Position numbers and translations under genes: made by a program. A stretch of DNA of 64,000 bases from an uncultured Bacteroidota bacterium (GTDB lineage Bacteria > Bacteroidota > Bacteroidia > Chitinophagales > Chitinophagaceae). The DNA lies in NCBI GenBank assembly GCA_903882805.1, contig CAIRYK010000032.1, positions 1-64,000 of the forward strand. Direction: 5' to 3'. A model generated the notes under the pieces. The model did not search any database. It was not told the DNA's origin and worked only from the letters and a program-made list of their open reading frames with translations. Shown here in pieces: positions 36,880-45,063 of the stretch. Position 1 is the stretch's first letter, and the number at the start of each line of letters is the position of its first letter.

Positions 36880-36919
36880 AACCTTTAGGTTGCAAATATA
36901 AATGAAACCTTTTGGTTTC
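36880..36919. promoter_or_regulatory. Two operator-like palindromes flanking the arsR -7 box
   Basis: AACCTTTAGGTT (36880-36891) and GAAACCTTTTGGTTTC (36904-36919, core AACCTTTTGGTT) share the consensus AACCTTTWGGTT, with centres 26 bases apart. Between them on the minus strand is a TATATTTG -7 box (36893-36900), 24 bases before the ATG. A dimeric regulator bound here would block RNA polymerase, so autorepression of the arsR-SRPBCC operon is inferred. Confidence 0.6.
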
Positions 36920-37039
36920 ATAATGGTTTTTGGAAGATTTTTTTTGATTCGAATGCAATACCACTCCTTCCCCCATAAAAAATCTCCCTCTCCACTTTCC
37001 AAATAAAAAACGAACTTTAACCCAAAGAATATTGGCGAG

Positions 37040-38029
37040 GTGTTGGTAGACAATCATGGCAGGAACATAAATTATTTGCGGCTTGCGGTTACAGACCGTT
37101 GCAACCTGCGTTGTTTTTACTGTATGCCCGAGGAGGGTATAGACTGGCTGGCACGCACCCAACTTATGAATTACGAAGAAATGCTGCGCATTTGCACCGT
37201 ATTGGTGAATATGGGTATCGAAAAAATACGCATCACCGGCGGCGAGCCATTTGTTCGTAAAGATATTATGGGTTTTTTGTCGCGTTTGGTGCAGTTGAGC
37301 GGCTTGAAGCAGGTAACTATCACAACCAATGGCGTGCTGACCGCCCCACTTATTCCTGATTTGGTGAAAATGGGTATTAACTCGCTGAATCTAAGCATGG
37401 ATACGCTGGACAGAAATCGTTTTTTCGCCATCACTCATCGAGATGAGTTGCCGGCCGTACTGGAAACTCTGGAACAGGCGCTAAAGTATGGTATGGAGGT
37501 GAAGATTAACGCCGTAGTTATGGACGGCAAAAACATACAAGATATACTACCACTGGTTCAGCTTACCAAAGACCTGCCGGTAGGTGTGCGGTTTATAGAG
37601 GAAATGCCTTTTAACGGCGGCGGCGAGCATTATGCATCGCTAAAATGGGATTACATCAAAATACTGGAAACCATTCGCACCGATTTTCCGGATATTCAAA
37701 AATTACCCGATCCTGCTTATTCTACCTCTTACAACTATTCCATCCCCGGTCATAAGGGCAATGTGGGCATCATAGCGGCTTACACGCGCTCGTTTTGCGG
37801 TACCTGCAACAGAATACGCATTACCCCCGAGGGTATGCTGAAAACCTGCCTTTACGACGGCGGGGTAATGAATGTGAAGGATCTGATGAGAAACAATAAA
37901 ACCGACGCCCAACTGACCGATGCTCTAATGGCAGCGCTGAAAACCCGCGCTAAAGACGGATGGGAAGCGGAGCGGAACAGAATAAAAGAAAAAGGCGTAC
38001 ATGAGTCTATGGCTACCATAGGTGGATGA
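37040..38029 (+). CDS. moaA: GTP 3',8-cyclase (molybdenum cofactor step 1)
   Basis: This 329-residue radical SAM enzyme has N-terminal cluster motif CNLRCFYC (C-x3-C-x2-C), the SAM contact GGEPFVRKD, and the C-terminal second cluster CGTCNRIRITPEG followed by CLYDGG. The final GG is the conserved tail essential in MoaA. The start is a GTG; an in-frame stop at 37004 excludes a much longer frame and no ATG lies between. It makes 3',8-cyclo-7,8-dihydroguanosine triphosphate, which MoaC converts to cPMP. It is first in a tight moaA-moeA-moaC-mobA run. Confidence 0.95.
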   Translation: MLVDNHGRNINYLRLAVTDRCNLRCFYCMPEEGIDWLARTQLMNYEEMLRICTVLVNMGIEKIRITGGEPFVRKDIMGFLSRLVQLSGLKQVTITTNGVLTAPLIPDLVKMGINSLNLSMDTLDRNRFFAITHRDELPAVLETLEQALKYGMEVKINAVVMDGKNIQDILPLVQLTKDLPVGVRFIEEMPFNGGGEHYASLKWDYIKILETIRTDFPDIQKLPDPAYSTSYNYSIPGHKGNVGIIAAYTRSFCGTCNRIRITPEGMLKTCLYDGGVMNVKDLMRNNKTDAQLTDALMAALKTRAKDGWEAERNRIKEKGVHESMATIGG

Positions 38030-38051
38030 TGCCGTTAAACACACGCATACA

Positions 38052-39254
38052 ATGGTAACTGTAGCACAGGCAGAACAAATAATAGCGCAACAAACCAGAG
38101 ATTATGGCACGGAATACTTAGGCTACGAGTTGGCAATGGGGCGAATGCTGGCTGAGGATTTGATTGCCGACCGCGACCTTCCTCCGTACAACCGGGTAAC
38201 CATGGATGGTATTGCCATTTCCTATTCGGGCTATGCAAGTGGTTGCCGTCGCTTTGATGTTGTAACCACACAGGCCGCAGGCGATAGACCTGCAGCAATT
38301 ACCGCCGACAACCAATGTATAGAAATAATGACAGGGGCGGCGCTACCCGAAACGGTAGATACTATAGTGCGTTATGAAGATCTGAGTATAGAAAACGGTA
38401 CTGCTACCATTCTGATAGATACCATAAAGCGCGGGCAAAATGTGCACACCCGAGGCAAAGACAAAAAACAAGGAGATGTTGTTGCAATGTCCGGACAGGT
38501 AGTAACGCCTGCCATAATAAGCATGGCTGCATCGGTAGGTGTAAGTAGGCTGGCTGTAAAAAAGTTGCCAAGGGTAGTAATAGTGTCTACCGGCGATGAG
38601 CTGGTGGGGATTGATGAAACGCCCAATCCCTATCAGATAAGGAGGTCGAACAGCTACACCATTAAAGCTGCATTGCAACAATATGGTATAGCGCCCGATA
38701 TGATGCACCTACCGGATGACCCGGATACAACCTACACACAACTACAAGCCGCACTGGGCGCCTACGATGTGCTATTGCTAAGCGGTGGCGTGTCTATGGG
38801 CAAGTACGATTATGTGCCGTCGGCGTTGGGCAGGTTGGGTGTAGCGCCAGGTTTTTACAAGGTGCAGCAGCGTCCAGGCAAGCCGTTTTGGTTTGGAGCA
38901 CATGCTTCAGGTCAATTGGTGTTTGCCTTTCCTGGCAATCCGGTGTCTGCATTTTTGTGTTTATACAGGTATTTTATACCATGGCTTAGTGGAATAGGCG
39001 GTAGTAATGCAAAGCCGCTTTATGCAGAGCTTGCAGCCGATCTTACATTTAAACCACAGTTACAATACTTTTTGCAGGTACATGTATCGGTAAGTGAAGC
39101 CGGTATGCTTGTAGGCACTCCCCTAGATGGCAATGGCTCAGGCGATTTTTCTAATTTGGTGGCTGCCAATGCATTTATGGAATTACCGCTGGAGATTACT
39201 ACGTTTACAGCAGGTAGCGTTTATCGTATGTGGCCTTTTAAACCTATTGTATAA
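38052..39254 (+). CDS. moeA: Molybdopterin molybdenumtransferase MoeA
   Basis: The product is 400 residues. The start MVTVAQAEQII is the usual MoeA opening. It continues with MGRMLAEDLIADRDLPPYNRVTMDGIAI, the GDEL motif in STGDELVGI, SGGVSMGKYDYVP, RPGKPFWFG and FPGNPVSAFLC. MoeA inserts molybdate into adenylylated molybdopterin. An in-frame GTG at 38022 overlapping moaA would add ten residues; I prefer the ATG at 38052 by family similarity. Its stop overlaps the moaC start as TAATG, so the two are translationally coupled. Confidence 0.93.
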   Translation: MVTVAQAEQIIAQQTRDYGTEYLGYELAMGRMLAEDLIADRDLPPYNRVTMDGIAISYSGYASGCRRFDVVTTQAAGDRPAAITADNQCIEIMTGAALPETVDTIVRYEDLSIENGTATILIDTIKRGQNVHTRGKDKKQGDVVAMSGQVVTPAIISMAASVGVSRLAVKKLPRVVIVSTGDELVGIDETPNPYQIRRSNSYTIKAALQQYGIAPDMMHLPDDPDTTYTQLQAALGAYDVLLLSGGVSMGKYDYVPSALGRLGVAPGFYKVQQRPGKPFWFGAHASGQLVFAFPGNPVSAFLCLYRYFIPWLSGIGGSNAKPLYAELAADLTFKPQLQYFLQVHVSVSEAGMLVGTPLDGNGSGDFSNLVAANAFMELPLEITTFTAGSVYRMWPFKPIV

Positions 39255-39736
39255 TGGAGAACAGTTTTACACACTTAGATAGTACTGGCAAAGCTGCAAT
39301 GGTAGATGTGGGCGCCAAGCTGGTGAGCCGCCGCACGGCGGTGGCGCGCAGCGTAGTAGCCCTGCCGGAAGCTGTATGGAGCCAACTAAACAATGGCGAG
39401 ATACAAACGCCTAAGGGCGCTGTGTTTCAGATAGCAATAATTGCAGGTATAATGGCTGCCAAAAAAACCGGCGAACTGATACCGCTGTGCCATCCGCTGG
39501 GGTTGGATAATTGCCATATAGCCATACATACCAACGACCAAATGGAGGTGATAATTGACTGCACAGCAACCATCACCGCTAAAACCGGCGTGGAAATGGA
39601 GGCACTGGTAGGGGCAAGCATGGCAGCGCTAACCATATACGATATGTGCAAGGCTATGAGCCACGATATAGTAATAAAGGAAACCAAACTAATGCAAAAA
39701 ACAGGAGGCAAACGTGACTTCAATCGTGAACAGTAG
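39254..39736 (+). CDS. moaC: Cyclic pyranopterin monophosphate synthase MoaC
   Basis: The product is 160 residues. It shows the conserved FTHLDSTGKAAMVDVGAK opening, the active-site loop LIPLCHPLGLDNCH (His and Lys of the family), ITAKTGVEMEALVG and the end DMCKAMSHDIVIKETKL with Asp and Lys. It converts the MoaA product to cPMP. The ATG overlaps the moeA stop, and mobA begins inside its last 23 bases. Confidence 0.95.
   Translation: MENSFTHLDSTGKAAMVDVGAKLVSRRTAVARSVVALPEAVWSQLNNGEIQTPKGAVFQIAIIAGIMAAKKTGELIPLCHPLGLDNCHIAIHTNDQMEVIIDCTATITAKTGVEMEALVGASMAALTIYDMCKAMSHDIVIKETKLMQKTGGKRDFNREQ
39703..39708 (+). promoter_or_regulatory. Strong Shine-Dalgarno (AGGAGG) for mobA inside moaC
   Basis: AGGAGG lies 5 bases before the GTG at 39714. 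Full-length Shine-Dalgarno sites are rare in this window, so it supports the unusual GTG start of mobA within the moaC coding region. Confidence 0.6.
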
Positions 39737-40337
39737 TAGCGTTGCGCCGCTCAATGGTCTTGTTCTGGCAGGAGGTAAAAGTGTGCGCATGGGGCGCGAC
39801 AAGGGTCTGTTGCGCTGGAATGGTGTAGAGCAACGCTACTACATGGTGGGCTTGCTTACTCAATTGTGTGCCGGTGTGTACCTATCGTGCCGGCAAGAGC
39901 AGGTAGCAGATATGGTTGAGGGCTATAATGTACTGCCCGATGTATTTACCAATGCAGGGCCGTTGGGCGGCATACTTACCGCGTTTCAGCTTCAGCCGCA
40001 ATCGGCATGGCTGGTGGCAGCTTGCGATCTTCCTTTGCTCGATGCCGATACATTACAATTCTTAATTGCTAATCGCGATGAGCAGGCGTTAGCCACAACG
40101 TTTCAAAGTCCGTTTGATGGACTGCCAGAGCCGCTGATAACCATTTGGGAACCTGCTGCCCAGCCGTTGCTAATGGAGTACCGTGCAGCAGGCATATCTT
40201 GCCCGCGCAAAGTATTACTGCGCAACATAGACCAAGTAAAAGTATTGACGCCGCCCAATGCAGATGCCCTAATGAACGCAAATACCCCGGAAGATGCGGC
40301 ACGGGTGGAGGCAATAATTGCAGCAGGTGTAAAATAA
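39714..40337 (+). CDS. mobA: Molybdenum cofactor guanylyltransferase-like protein MobA
   Basis: The product is 207 residues. The nucleotide-binding signature LVLAGGKSVRMGRDKGLLRW is at residues 16-35, followed by VLPDVFTNAGPLGGILTAF and WLVAACDLPLLDADTL with the metal Asp. It would transfer GMP (or CMP) to the cofactor to form the dinucleotide used by DMSO-reductase-type enzymes. It starts at GTG with a strong AGGAGG and overlaps moaC. It converges with moaE 5 bases downstream. Confidence 0.9.
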   Translation: MTSIVNSSSVAPLNGLVLAGGKSVRMGRDKGLLRWNGVEQRYYMVGLLTQLCAGVYLSCRQEQVADMVEGYNVLPDVFTNAGPLGGILTAFQLQPQSAWLVAACDLPLLDADTLQFLIANRDEQALATTFQSPFDGLPEPLITIWEPAAQPLLMEYRAAGISCPRKVLLRNIDQVKVLTPPNADALMNANTPEDAARVEAIIAAGVK

Positions 40338-40342
40338 CCGCA

Positions 40343-40759
40343 CTATGGATGCGCAGCCACCCAAACGCTTCCATCTTCAAATTGTTCTTTTTTCCAGATG
40401 GGCACTGTTTCTTTAAGGGTATCAATAGCATATCGGCAGGCATCAAATGCCGCGCCTCTATGGGCAGCCGATACCGCAATGATAACAGCGACCTCACCCA
40501 CCAACAGTCTGCCCGTGCGGTGGTGAATAACCATTTTATTTACCGGCCATTGGGTTATAGCATCTTCGGCTATTTTAGTCATTTCGCGCAGCGCCATTGG
40601 TTCGTAGGCTTCAAAATCGAGCGCTACTACCGCTTTACCTTTTGTTGTATCGCGTACAGTACCTATAAACACATCTATACCGCCGCTTCCGCTATGCAGT
40701 ACAGCATTAATACAAGCGTCTATATTCAGCGGTAAGGGCGATATTTTTATGTCGGTCAT
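40343..40759 (-). CDS. moaE: Molybdopterin synthase catalytic subunit MoaE
   Basis: The product is 138 residues. It has SGGIDVFIGTVRD, VVALDFEAYEPMALREM, the conserved VIHHRTGRLLVGEVAVIIAVSAAHRGAAFDACRYAID segment (about 79-115) and PIWKKEQFEDG with the active Lys. It forms the dithiolene of molybdopterin together with thiocarboxylated MoaD. It lies 50 bases downstream of moaD on the minus strand, facing mobA. Confidence 0.95.
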   Translation of the reverse strand: MTDIKISPLPLNIDACINAVLHSGSGGIDVFIGTVRDTTKGKAVVALDFEAYEPMALREMTKIAEDAITQWPVNKMVIHHRTGRLLVGEVAVIIAVSAAHRGAAFDACRYAIDTLKETVPIWKKEQFEDGSVWVAAHP

Positions 40760-40809
40760 TTATGTTTTTGTTGCACGGTTTATTATTCTTTGCCAAATTC
40801 GATACTCCC

Positions 40810-41052
40810 TTACCCTCCACTCACCGGAGGTATTATCGCCACTTCGTCGCCATCGTTTATGGGCAGGTCGTGGAGGGCATAGGTTTGGTTTACGGCTACC
40901 ATCAGCGATTTTAGTTCGGCGAGTTTGGGGTACTGGTTAATAAGCTCGGTTTTCAATGCGCCTGCGGTGGCGCCTTCTGCTATATCAAGGTCTATCGTCG
41001 GTGTTCCGGCTATTTCCTTCACTATGCCAAAGGCCAGTATTTGTACCCTCAT
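40810..41052 (-). CDS. moaD: Molybdopterin synthase sulfur-carrier subunit MoaD
   Basis: This 80-residue beta-grasp ubiquitin-like protein starts MRVQILAFGIVKEIAG, continues MVAVNQTYA and DGDEVAIIPPVSGG, and ends in the required Gly-Gly. The C-terminus is adenylylated and thiocarboxylated by a MoeB-type enzyme, which is not encoded in this window, and donates sulfur within the MoaE complex. It sits between tauE and moaE. Confidence 0.93.
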   Translation of the reverse strand: MRVQILAFGIVKEIAGTPTIDLDIAEGATAGALKTELINQYPKLAELKSLMVAVNQTYALHDLPINDGDEVAIIPPVSGG

Positions 41053-41070
41053 TTGTACTCGTTTTTAAGA

Positions 41071-41817
41071 TTAATGCAGGTGTTTTACAATGGCTTCCAG
41101 TCCGGCAACAAACACCACTATTGCGGTTATGCGGCGCACCATCAACTGATTAAATTTGTTGACGCCCATCCGCGAACCCAATTGACCACCTACAAACACC
41201 GTAATGCAAAGTAAGCCAATCCGCACATAATTTATGCCGGTGGGCAGGGTAGATAATTGGCCTGCAATGCCCGCTACGGAATTGACCAATATAAAAAAGC
41301 TGGCGGTAGCGGCTATTTTTTTAGGGGTGTCCCACTTGGCAAGGTTGAGTATGGGCGATAAAAATATGCCACCTCCAATACCCACCATCCCCGACAGAAA
41401 ACCTATGGCGCCTCCGGTGGCCAGATCGCGGGGGGTATTGGGTTTTTGTATAGGTACCTCGGCTGTAGCAGGCATTTTTATCCATAGCAGTAGTGCCGAA
41501 ACTATTAGACTCACGCCCAATGCTATGAAAAAAGTATCTTCTTTCAGTTTCATACTTGCTCCTGCATAGGCCAGCGGCACACTCAGGGCTATAAGTGGAA
41601 TAATCTTTTTCCAGTTTACCTGACCACTACGCACAAACAATATGGCTCCGCCTGTCACCACAATTATGTTGCACACCAGGGCTATCAACTTCATTTCGGG
41701 AAAGGGCAAGGCATAAAAAGTAAGCAGCGACAAATAGCTTGAGCCACCCCCAAAACCAACTGATGCATAAACAAATGCAATAACTAGGAAAAATAACAGC
41801 AGTTCGTAATGGGGCAT
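41071..41817 (-). CDS. TauE/SafE family sulfite or anion exporter
   Basis: This 248-residue membrane protein has about eight helices in two related halves. The TauE signatures VGFGGGSSYLSLL (near residue 21) and SGMVGIGGGIFLSPIL (near 143) mark the two halves. Such proteins move sulfite, sulfoacetate or related anions across the inner membrane. It is 18 bases upstream of moaD in the same direction, which suggests a link to the sulfur or oxyanion side of molybdenum cofactor metabolism, perhaps for a sulfite-handling molybdoenzyme (inference). Confidence 0.88.
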   Translation of the reverse strand: MPHYELLLFFLVIAFVYASVGFGGGSSYLSLLTFYALPFPEMKLIALVCNIIVVTGGAILFVRSGQVNWKKIIPLIALSVPLAYAGASMKLKEDTFFIALGVSLIVSALLLWIKMPATAEVPIQKPNTPRDLATGGAIGFLSGMVGIGGGIFLSPILNLAKWDTPKKIAATASFFILVNSVAGIAGQLSTLPTGINYVRIGLLCITVFVGGQLGSRMGVNKFNQLMVRRITAIVVFVAGLEAIVKHLH

Positions 41818-41855
41818 GGTGTGTGGTTCAGTTAGCTTTTAGGTGGTTATTCTAT

Positions 41856-42959
41856 TTATTTTATTCGTTCATACACCTCGCTCCAAGCTTCGCCGCTGGT
41901 AGTTCGGTAGGTGAGTTTGTAGGCCGCATTTATCTTAATTTGGGTATAGTTCGAGTCGGGTTCTATGTTGTCGTATATGGCAATAGCGGTAGCATCGTTT
42001 GGTTCATAGGTTACCGTGGTAAACTTTTCGGCAGTATGGCGGAAACCAGTTAATGGTTTTTGCAGATGCTCGCGCTGCACAAACGGCGCCGATATGGCTT
42101 TAGTGTACAATTGTTGGTCTTCGCACCATTTTATCACATTCATTTGCACCTTCATACCGTCGAAGGCTCCGCGGTTTACATCTGTAAGTCCGGCATCATA
42201 TTTTAGTCCGTAGTAGCCGCAAAGCGCTACGCTGGCAAGCGTGGCATAGTGCACGGCGGCATACAGTTGGTCTAAGTAAGTATTCAGCCATGCAGCGGTA
42301 AGTACTACCACTATAAGCAGTACACAGCACAGGTACCTGGCAGTAAAGAAATTGATACCCGAAAACAATAGGTAACAAATGGTGAATACAGTGGCGGCAT
42401 ATACAAAACGTCTGGTGGCGCTTTGTTTTATCTCGGCTAAATTGATCATTTGCCAGGCTGTATATAGCAACGAGATAAAAAACAGCGCCAAGAGCGCCTG
42501 TCGTGGCATCCAGCTAAACCGGTTTTCAATTATGGCATATATCAGGTAGCCGGGTACCAACGGCGTTGTAAACCGTATATCCTTGGTGTACACAGCTACT
42601 ATTGCCGCCAGTACGAGCAACGTTTGAAACAAGCGGAAGCGGTAATCATGCACAAAAAGCGTCTCCAGCGAAAACTGTATCTTTTTCCACATAGTTGGCC
42701 AGTCCCATTTTATCATGCCTATGTGTTCTGGGAAAAGGTACCAGCCATTCAGTTTTTTTTGCAACAAGTAAAATATGCCTATACTCAGACCGGAGAGCGC
42801 CAATGCCGCAATTGGCGCCAGCTTACTTTTTATTGAAATCCCCTTGCTAAACAACCCGAAGAAAGACACTATACCCAGCGCAAGGCCCATAACCATGCCA
42901 CTCTCCTTGGTAAGAAACAATGCAGTGCAGGTAAGAAACATAAGCACATGTTTTTGCAC
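41856..42959 (-). CDS. GT39-like membrane glycosyltransferase, C-terminal fragment of a frameshifted gene
   Basis: The fragment has 367 codons: about eight membrane helices and a C-terminal soluble domain ending in a regular stop. In this frame the first possible start is a GTG in the middle of a helix (VQKHVLMFLTCTALFLTKES), with no signal or start context. It continues the upstream fragment 42869-43417. One base missing from a run of five T (minus strand, near 42969) separates them; with an added T the junction reads YFFAVQKHV, a sensible helix. Read the pair as one gene, 41856-43417, about 520 residues. Confidence 0.75.
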   Translation of the reverse strand: MQKHVLMFLTCTALFLTKESGMVMGLALGIVSFFGLFSKGISIKSKLAPIAALALSGLSIGIFYLLQKKLNGWYLFPEHIGMIKWDWPTMWKKIQFSLETLFVHDYRFRLFQTLLVLAAIVAVYTKDIRFTTPLVPGYLIYAIIENRFSWMPRQALLALFFISLLYTAWQMINLAEIKQSATRRFVYAATVFTICYLLFSGINFFTARYLCCVLLIVVVLTAAWLNTYLDQLYAAVHYATLASVALCGYYGLKYDAGLTDVNRGAFDGMKVQMNVIKWCEDQQLYTKAISAPFVQREHLQKPLTGFRHTAEKFTTVTYEPNDATAIAIYDNIEPDSNYTQIKINAAYKLTYRTTSGEAWSEVYERIK

Positions 42960-43417
42960 AGCGAAAAATAGAGTGCAAGTAGTGCCAGCAAGGTGATCAT
43001 CATTTCGGGCAGCAACATGGCGCTTTGCACGAAAAACATTACCTGTAAGGGGGCAATTAGCAGCGCAAAATTGGCGGTGGTTTTATTAAACAGCCTGAGG
43101 CATACCTCGTGCGCGGCCACCAATGTGAGCAACGAAATGAAAAGAGCAAAAGCATGTTGGGCAAAATGGCTTGCGCCAAAGACTTTCATCCACAAGGCTG
43201 CGCTGGCGTAAAACAACAACGGATGCCCCCTGCTGTAAAACAAATCAATGGCATTGGGCATAAGGCTGGGGCCATGTTCATACATCAGCGCCACACCCGG
43301 AGCATAGCTCCAAGACTCGTCTATGTAAAAAGGATAGTTCAATGCAGGCCATCTTGCAATGGCAAACAAAATCAAAACAATGAGTAATTCCCAGCGGGTT
43401 TTCAGCAATTGGAGCAT
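42869..43417 (-). CDS. GT39-like membrane glycosyltransferase, N-terminal fragment of a frameshifted gene
   Basis: The fragment has 182 codons from the ATG at 43417. It begins with a membrane helix (LLIVLILFAIARWPAL), followed by PFYIDESWSYAPGVALMYEHG, where the DES acidic pair resembles the catalytic loop of GT39/ArnT-like polyprenyl-phosphate glycosyltransferases. RGHPLLFYASAALWM then matches the family's second loop. After LLALYFS the frame turns into a Cys/Leu-rich shadow and stops at 42869. The rest of the enzyme is encoded in the next frame (41856-42959). It is not closely similar to the GT39-type gene at 1804-3480 beyond the general plan. Confidence 0.75.
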   Translation of the reverse strand: MLQLLKTRWELLIVLILFAIARWPALNYPFYIDESWSYAPGVALMYEHGPSLMPNAIDLFYSRGHPLLFYASAALWMKVFGASHFAQHAFALFISLLTLVAAHEVCLRLFNKTTANFALLIAPLQVMFFVQSAMLLPEMMITLLALLALYFSLCKNMCLCFLPALHCFLPRRVAWLWALRWV

Positions 43418-43477
43418 CTCATTCAAAAGTAGAAATAATTAGTCATTCTCCTGAATCCTTGTGCCAATTGTGTTAAG

Positions 43478-44461
43478 TTACTCACAGGTACTTGAAGTCC
43501 TGTAGTAATTGCGGTTATTCCATTCGCGATATTTGGCGCCCCATTCGGGCCATGCATTGTAGTCCAGTAGCGCCAGGCAATATACAGCAGTTAGCGCAGC
43601 CTCGTTCTGCACATCCGGGTTGTAAATGTTCACGGGTAGGTTTTCGGTATCATAGTCTATATATAGCTGTTGCGAGTAGCAAGTGCTTCGTCTTTTAGAC
43701 ACAAGCTTGGCTGCTTCGGCAGCACACCGTCCGGCAATATAGTGGTCGTGGTGGTCATTGGGGTTTTTGCGCTCGTCAATTTCGGGGTAGTGAAACGTAG
43801 CCTTGTCTTGCTCCAGTTCGTTATTCATTTCGCCATCAAATACCGCTGCCAGCGTGTTGATAAAATCCCTGCGGGAATCGTAAATCGTCAGACCGTCGAC
43901 AGTACCAACATGGAAGTCATTAGTATCGTACCAGTTACCGTACGCCCCGCTTTTTAGCCGCATAAAGTAACTTACGGTGTTTTTGTATCGGTAGCGCACC
44001 ATGTAATGGTTGTTTATTAATGCGGTATCGCAAGTAGGGTAGGGTGCGCCCGGGCCCCAACTGCCTATACTTGCTGCGGCAAGATGCACCGAGCTTTTTG
44101 CTCCTGTTTCACGCACCTGCCAGTAGGGTACCCTGCGTTCTATACTGTCATTTGTTGCTTTGCAGTTGCACGATTTTCGGTCGTCATCATCGTTTAGGTT
44201 GCCTGCAGTAGTGTAAATGATCACCACTTTCTTACCGGTCGGCTCGGGCTGAGTTTCTTTGTGGCTGGTTATGTCGTTATATGCATCTGCGCCCATAAAT
44301 AACTGCCAGTCGTCTTGATGGGCAATCACGTAGTACGATGCCTCTTTGAATGATTGGCCGTTGACCTGCAGGCAGGCCAACGTAAATAACCCAATCAGTT
44401 TTATAAATCGTGTTGTGATGGTATTTTGGTTTAATTTTCCACAATAATACAATCCAATCAA
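43478..44461 (-). CDS. Secreted PIG-L/LmbE-like deacetylase family protein
   Basis: The product is about 327 residues. A signal peptide (IKLIGLFTLACLQVNGQ) is followed by YYVIAHQDDWQLFMG, which corresponds to the AHPDDE zinc motif of PIG-L enzymes. The second His motif is in PNDHHDHYIAGR near residue 245. Family members hydrolyse N-acetyl groups from sugars or sugar-like conjugates. Here the Glu of AHPDDE is Trp (AHQDDW), so activity may differ. The first codon in the frame is TTG; no ATG precedes the signal peptide, so the exact start is uncertain. Confidence 0.72.
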   Translation of the reverse strand: MIGLYYCGKLNQNTITTRFIKLIGLFTLACLQVNGQSFKEASYYVIAHQDDWQLFMGADAYNDITSHKETQPEPTGKKVVIIYTTAGNLNDDDDRKSCNCKATNDSIERRVPYWQVRETGAKSSVHLAAASIGSWGPGAPYPTCDTALINNHYMVRYRYKNTVSYFMRLKSGAYGNWYDTNDFHVGTVDGLTIYDSRRDFINTLAAVFDGEMNNELEQDKATFHYPEIDERKNPNDHHDHYIAGRCAAEAAKLVSKRRSTCYSQQLYIDYDTENLPVNIYNPDVQNEAALTAVYCLALLDYNAWPEWGAKYREWNNRNYYRTSSTCE

Positions 44462-44530
44462 TATTCGTACCAGCTGTATTTAGTTAGTAATGCTGGTTGC
44501 TCTTAAACGGTGATTTCAATAGATTATTTT

Positions 44531-45022
44531 ATGACTAATGACGATGTGCTGGTTTGGCTGAACGATGTATGCGACCCCGAGGTGCCAGCGCTTACTATTC
44601 TTGACCTGGGTATTGTGCGGGGCGTTGCTGTAAAAGGCAAAGGCAGCGATGTAGAAGTTACCGTAACCATAACGCCCACTTATAGCGGTTGTCCGGCAAT
44701 GGATGTAATTGGCATGGGTATACGAATGGCGCTAACCAGTCGGGGAATTAGAAATGTGCATATTGTGAACCAGATAAGCCCGGCATGGACAACCGACTGG
44801 ATGACTGAAACAGGCAAACAGAAGCTGAAAGCATACGGTATTGCTCCGCCAAACAGAAAAGCGTACCAGGAATTAGGCTTGTTTGAAGAGGAGGAATTAA
44901 CCTGTCCGCGATGCGGCAGCGCACATACTGAATTGGTTAGCCAGTTCGGACCAACATCGTGCAAGGCGCTATATAGGTGCCTGAGCTGTAAGGAGCCTTT
45001 TGAGCATTTTAAATGTCACTGA
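44531..45022 (+). CDS. paaD: PaaD-like protein of the phenylacetyl-CoA epoxidase system (orphan)
   Basis: The product is 163 residues. The MIP18/DUF59 domain has VWLNDVCDPEVPALTILDLGIVRGV and ITPTYSGCPAMDVIG. The PaaD-specific tail has APPNR, then zinc-ribbon cysteines CPRCGSAHTE and YRCLSCKEPFEHFKCH. PaaD is thought to help assemble the metal centres of the PaaABCE epoxidase that attacks the phenylacetyl-CoA ring. No paaA, B, C or E lies in the window; both neighbours are unrelated and on the other strand. An in-frame GTG at 44510 is an alternative start. Confidence 0.88.
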   Translation: MTNDDVLVWLNDVCDPEVPALTILDLGIVRGVAVKGKGSDVEVTVTITPTYSGCPAMDVIGMGIRMALTSRGIRNVHIVNQISPAWTTDWMTETGKQKLKAYGIAPPNRKAYQELGLFEEEELTCPRCGSAHTELVSQFGPTSCKALYRCLSCKEPFEHFKCH

Positions 45023-45063
45023 TTTTATGTGTAAGCGAGCGATTGGGTATTGCCGGTGCACAA

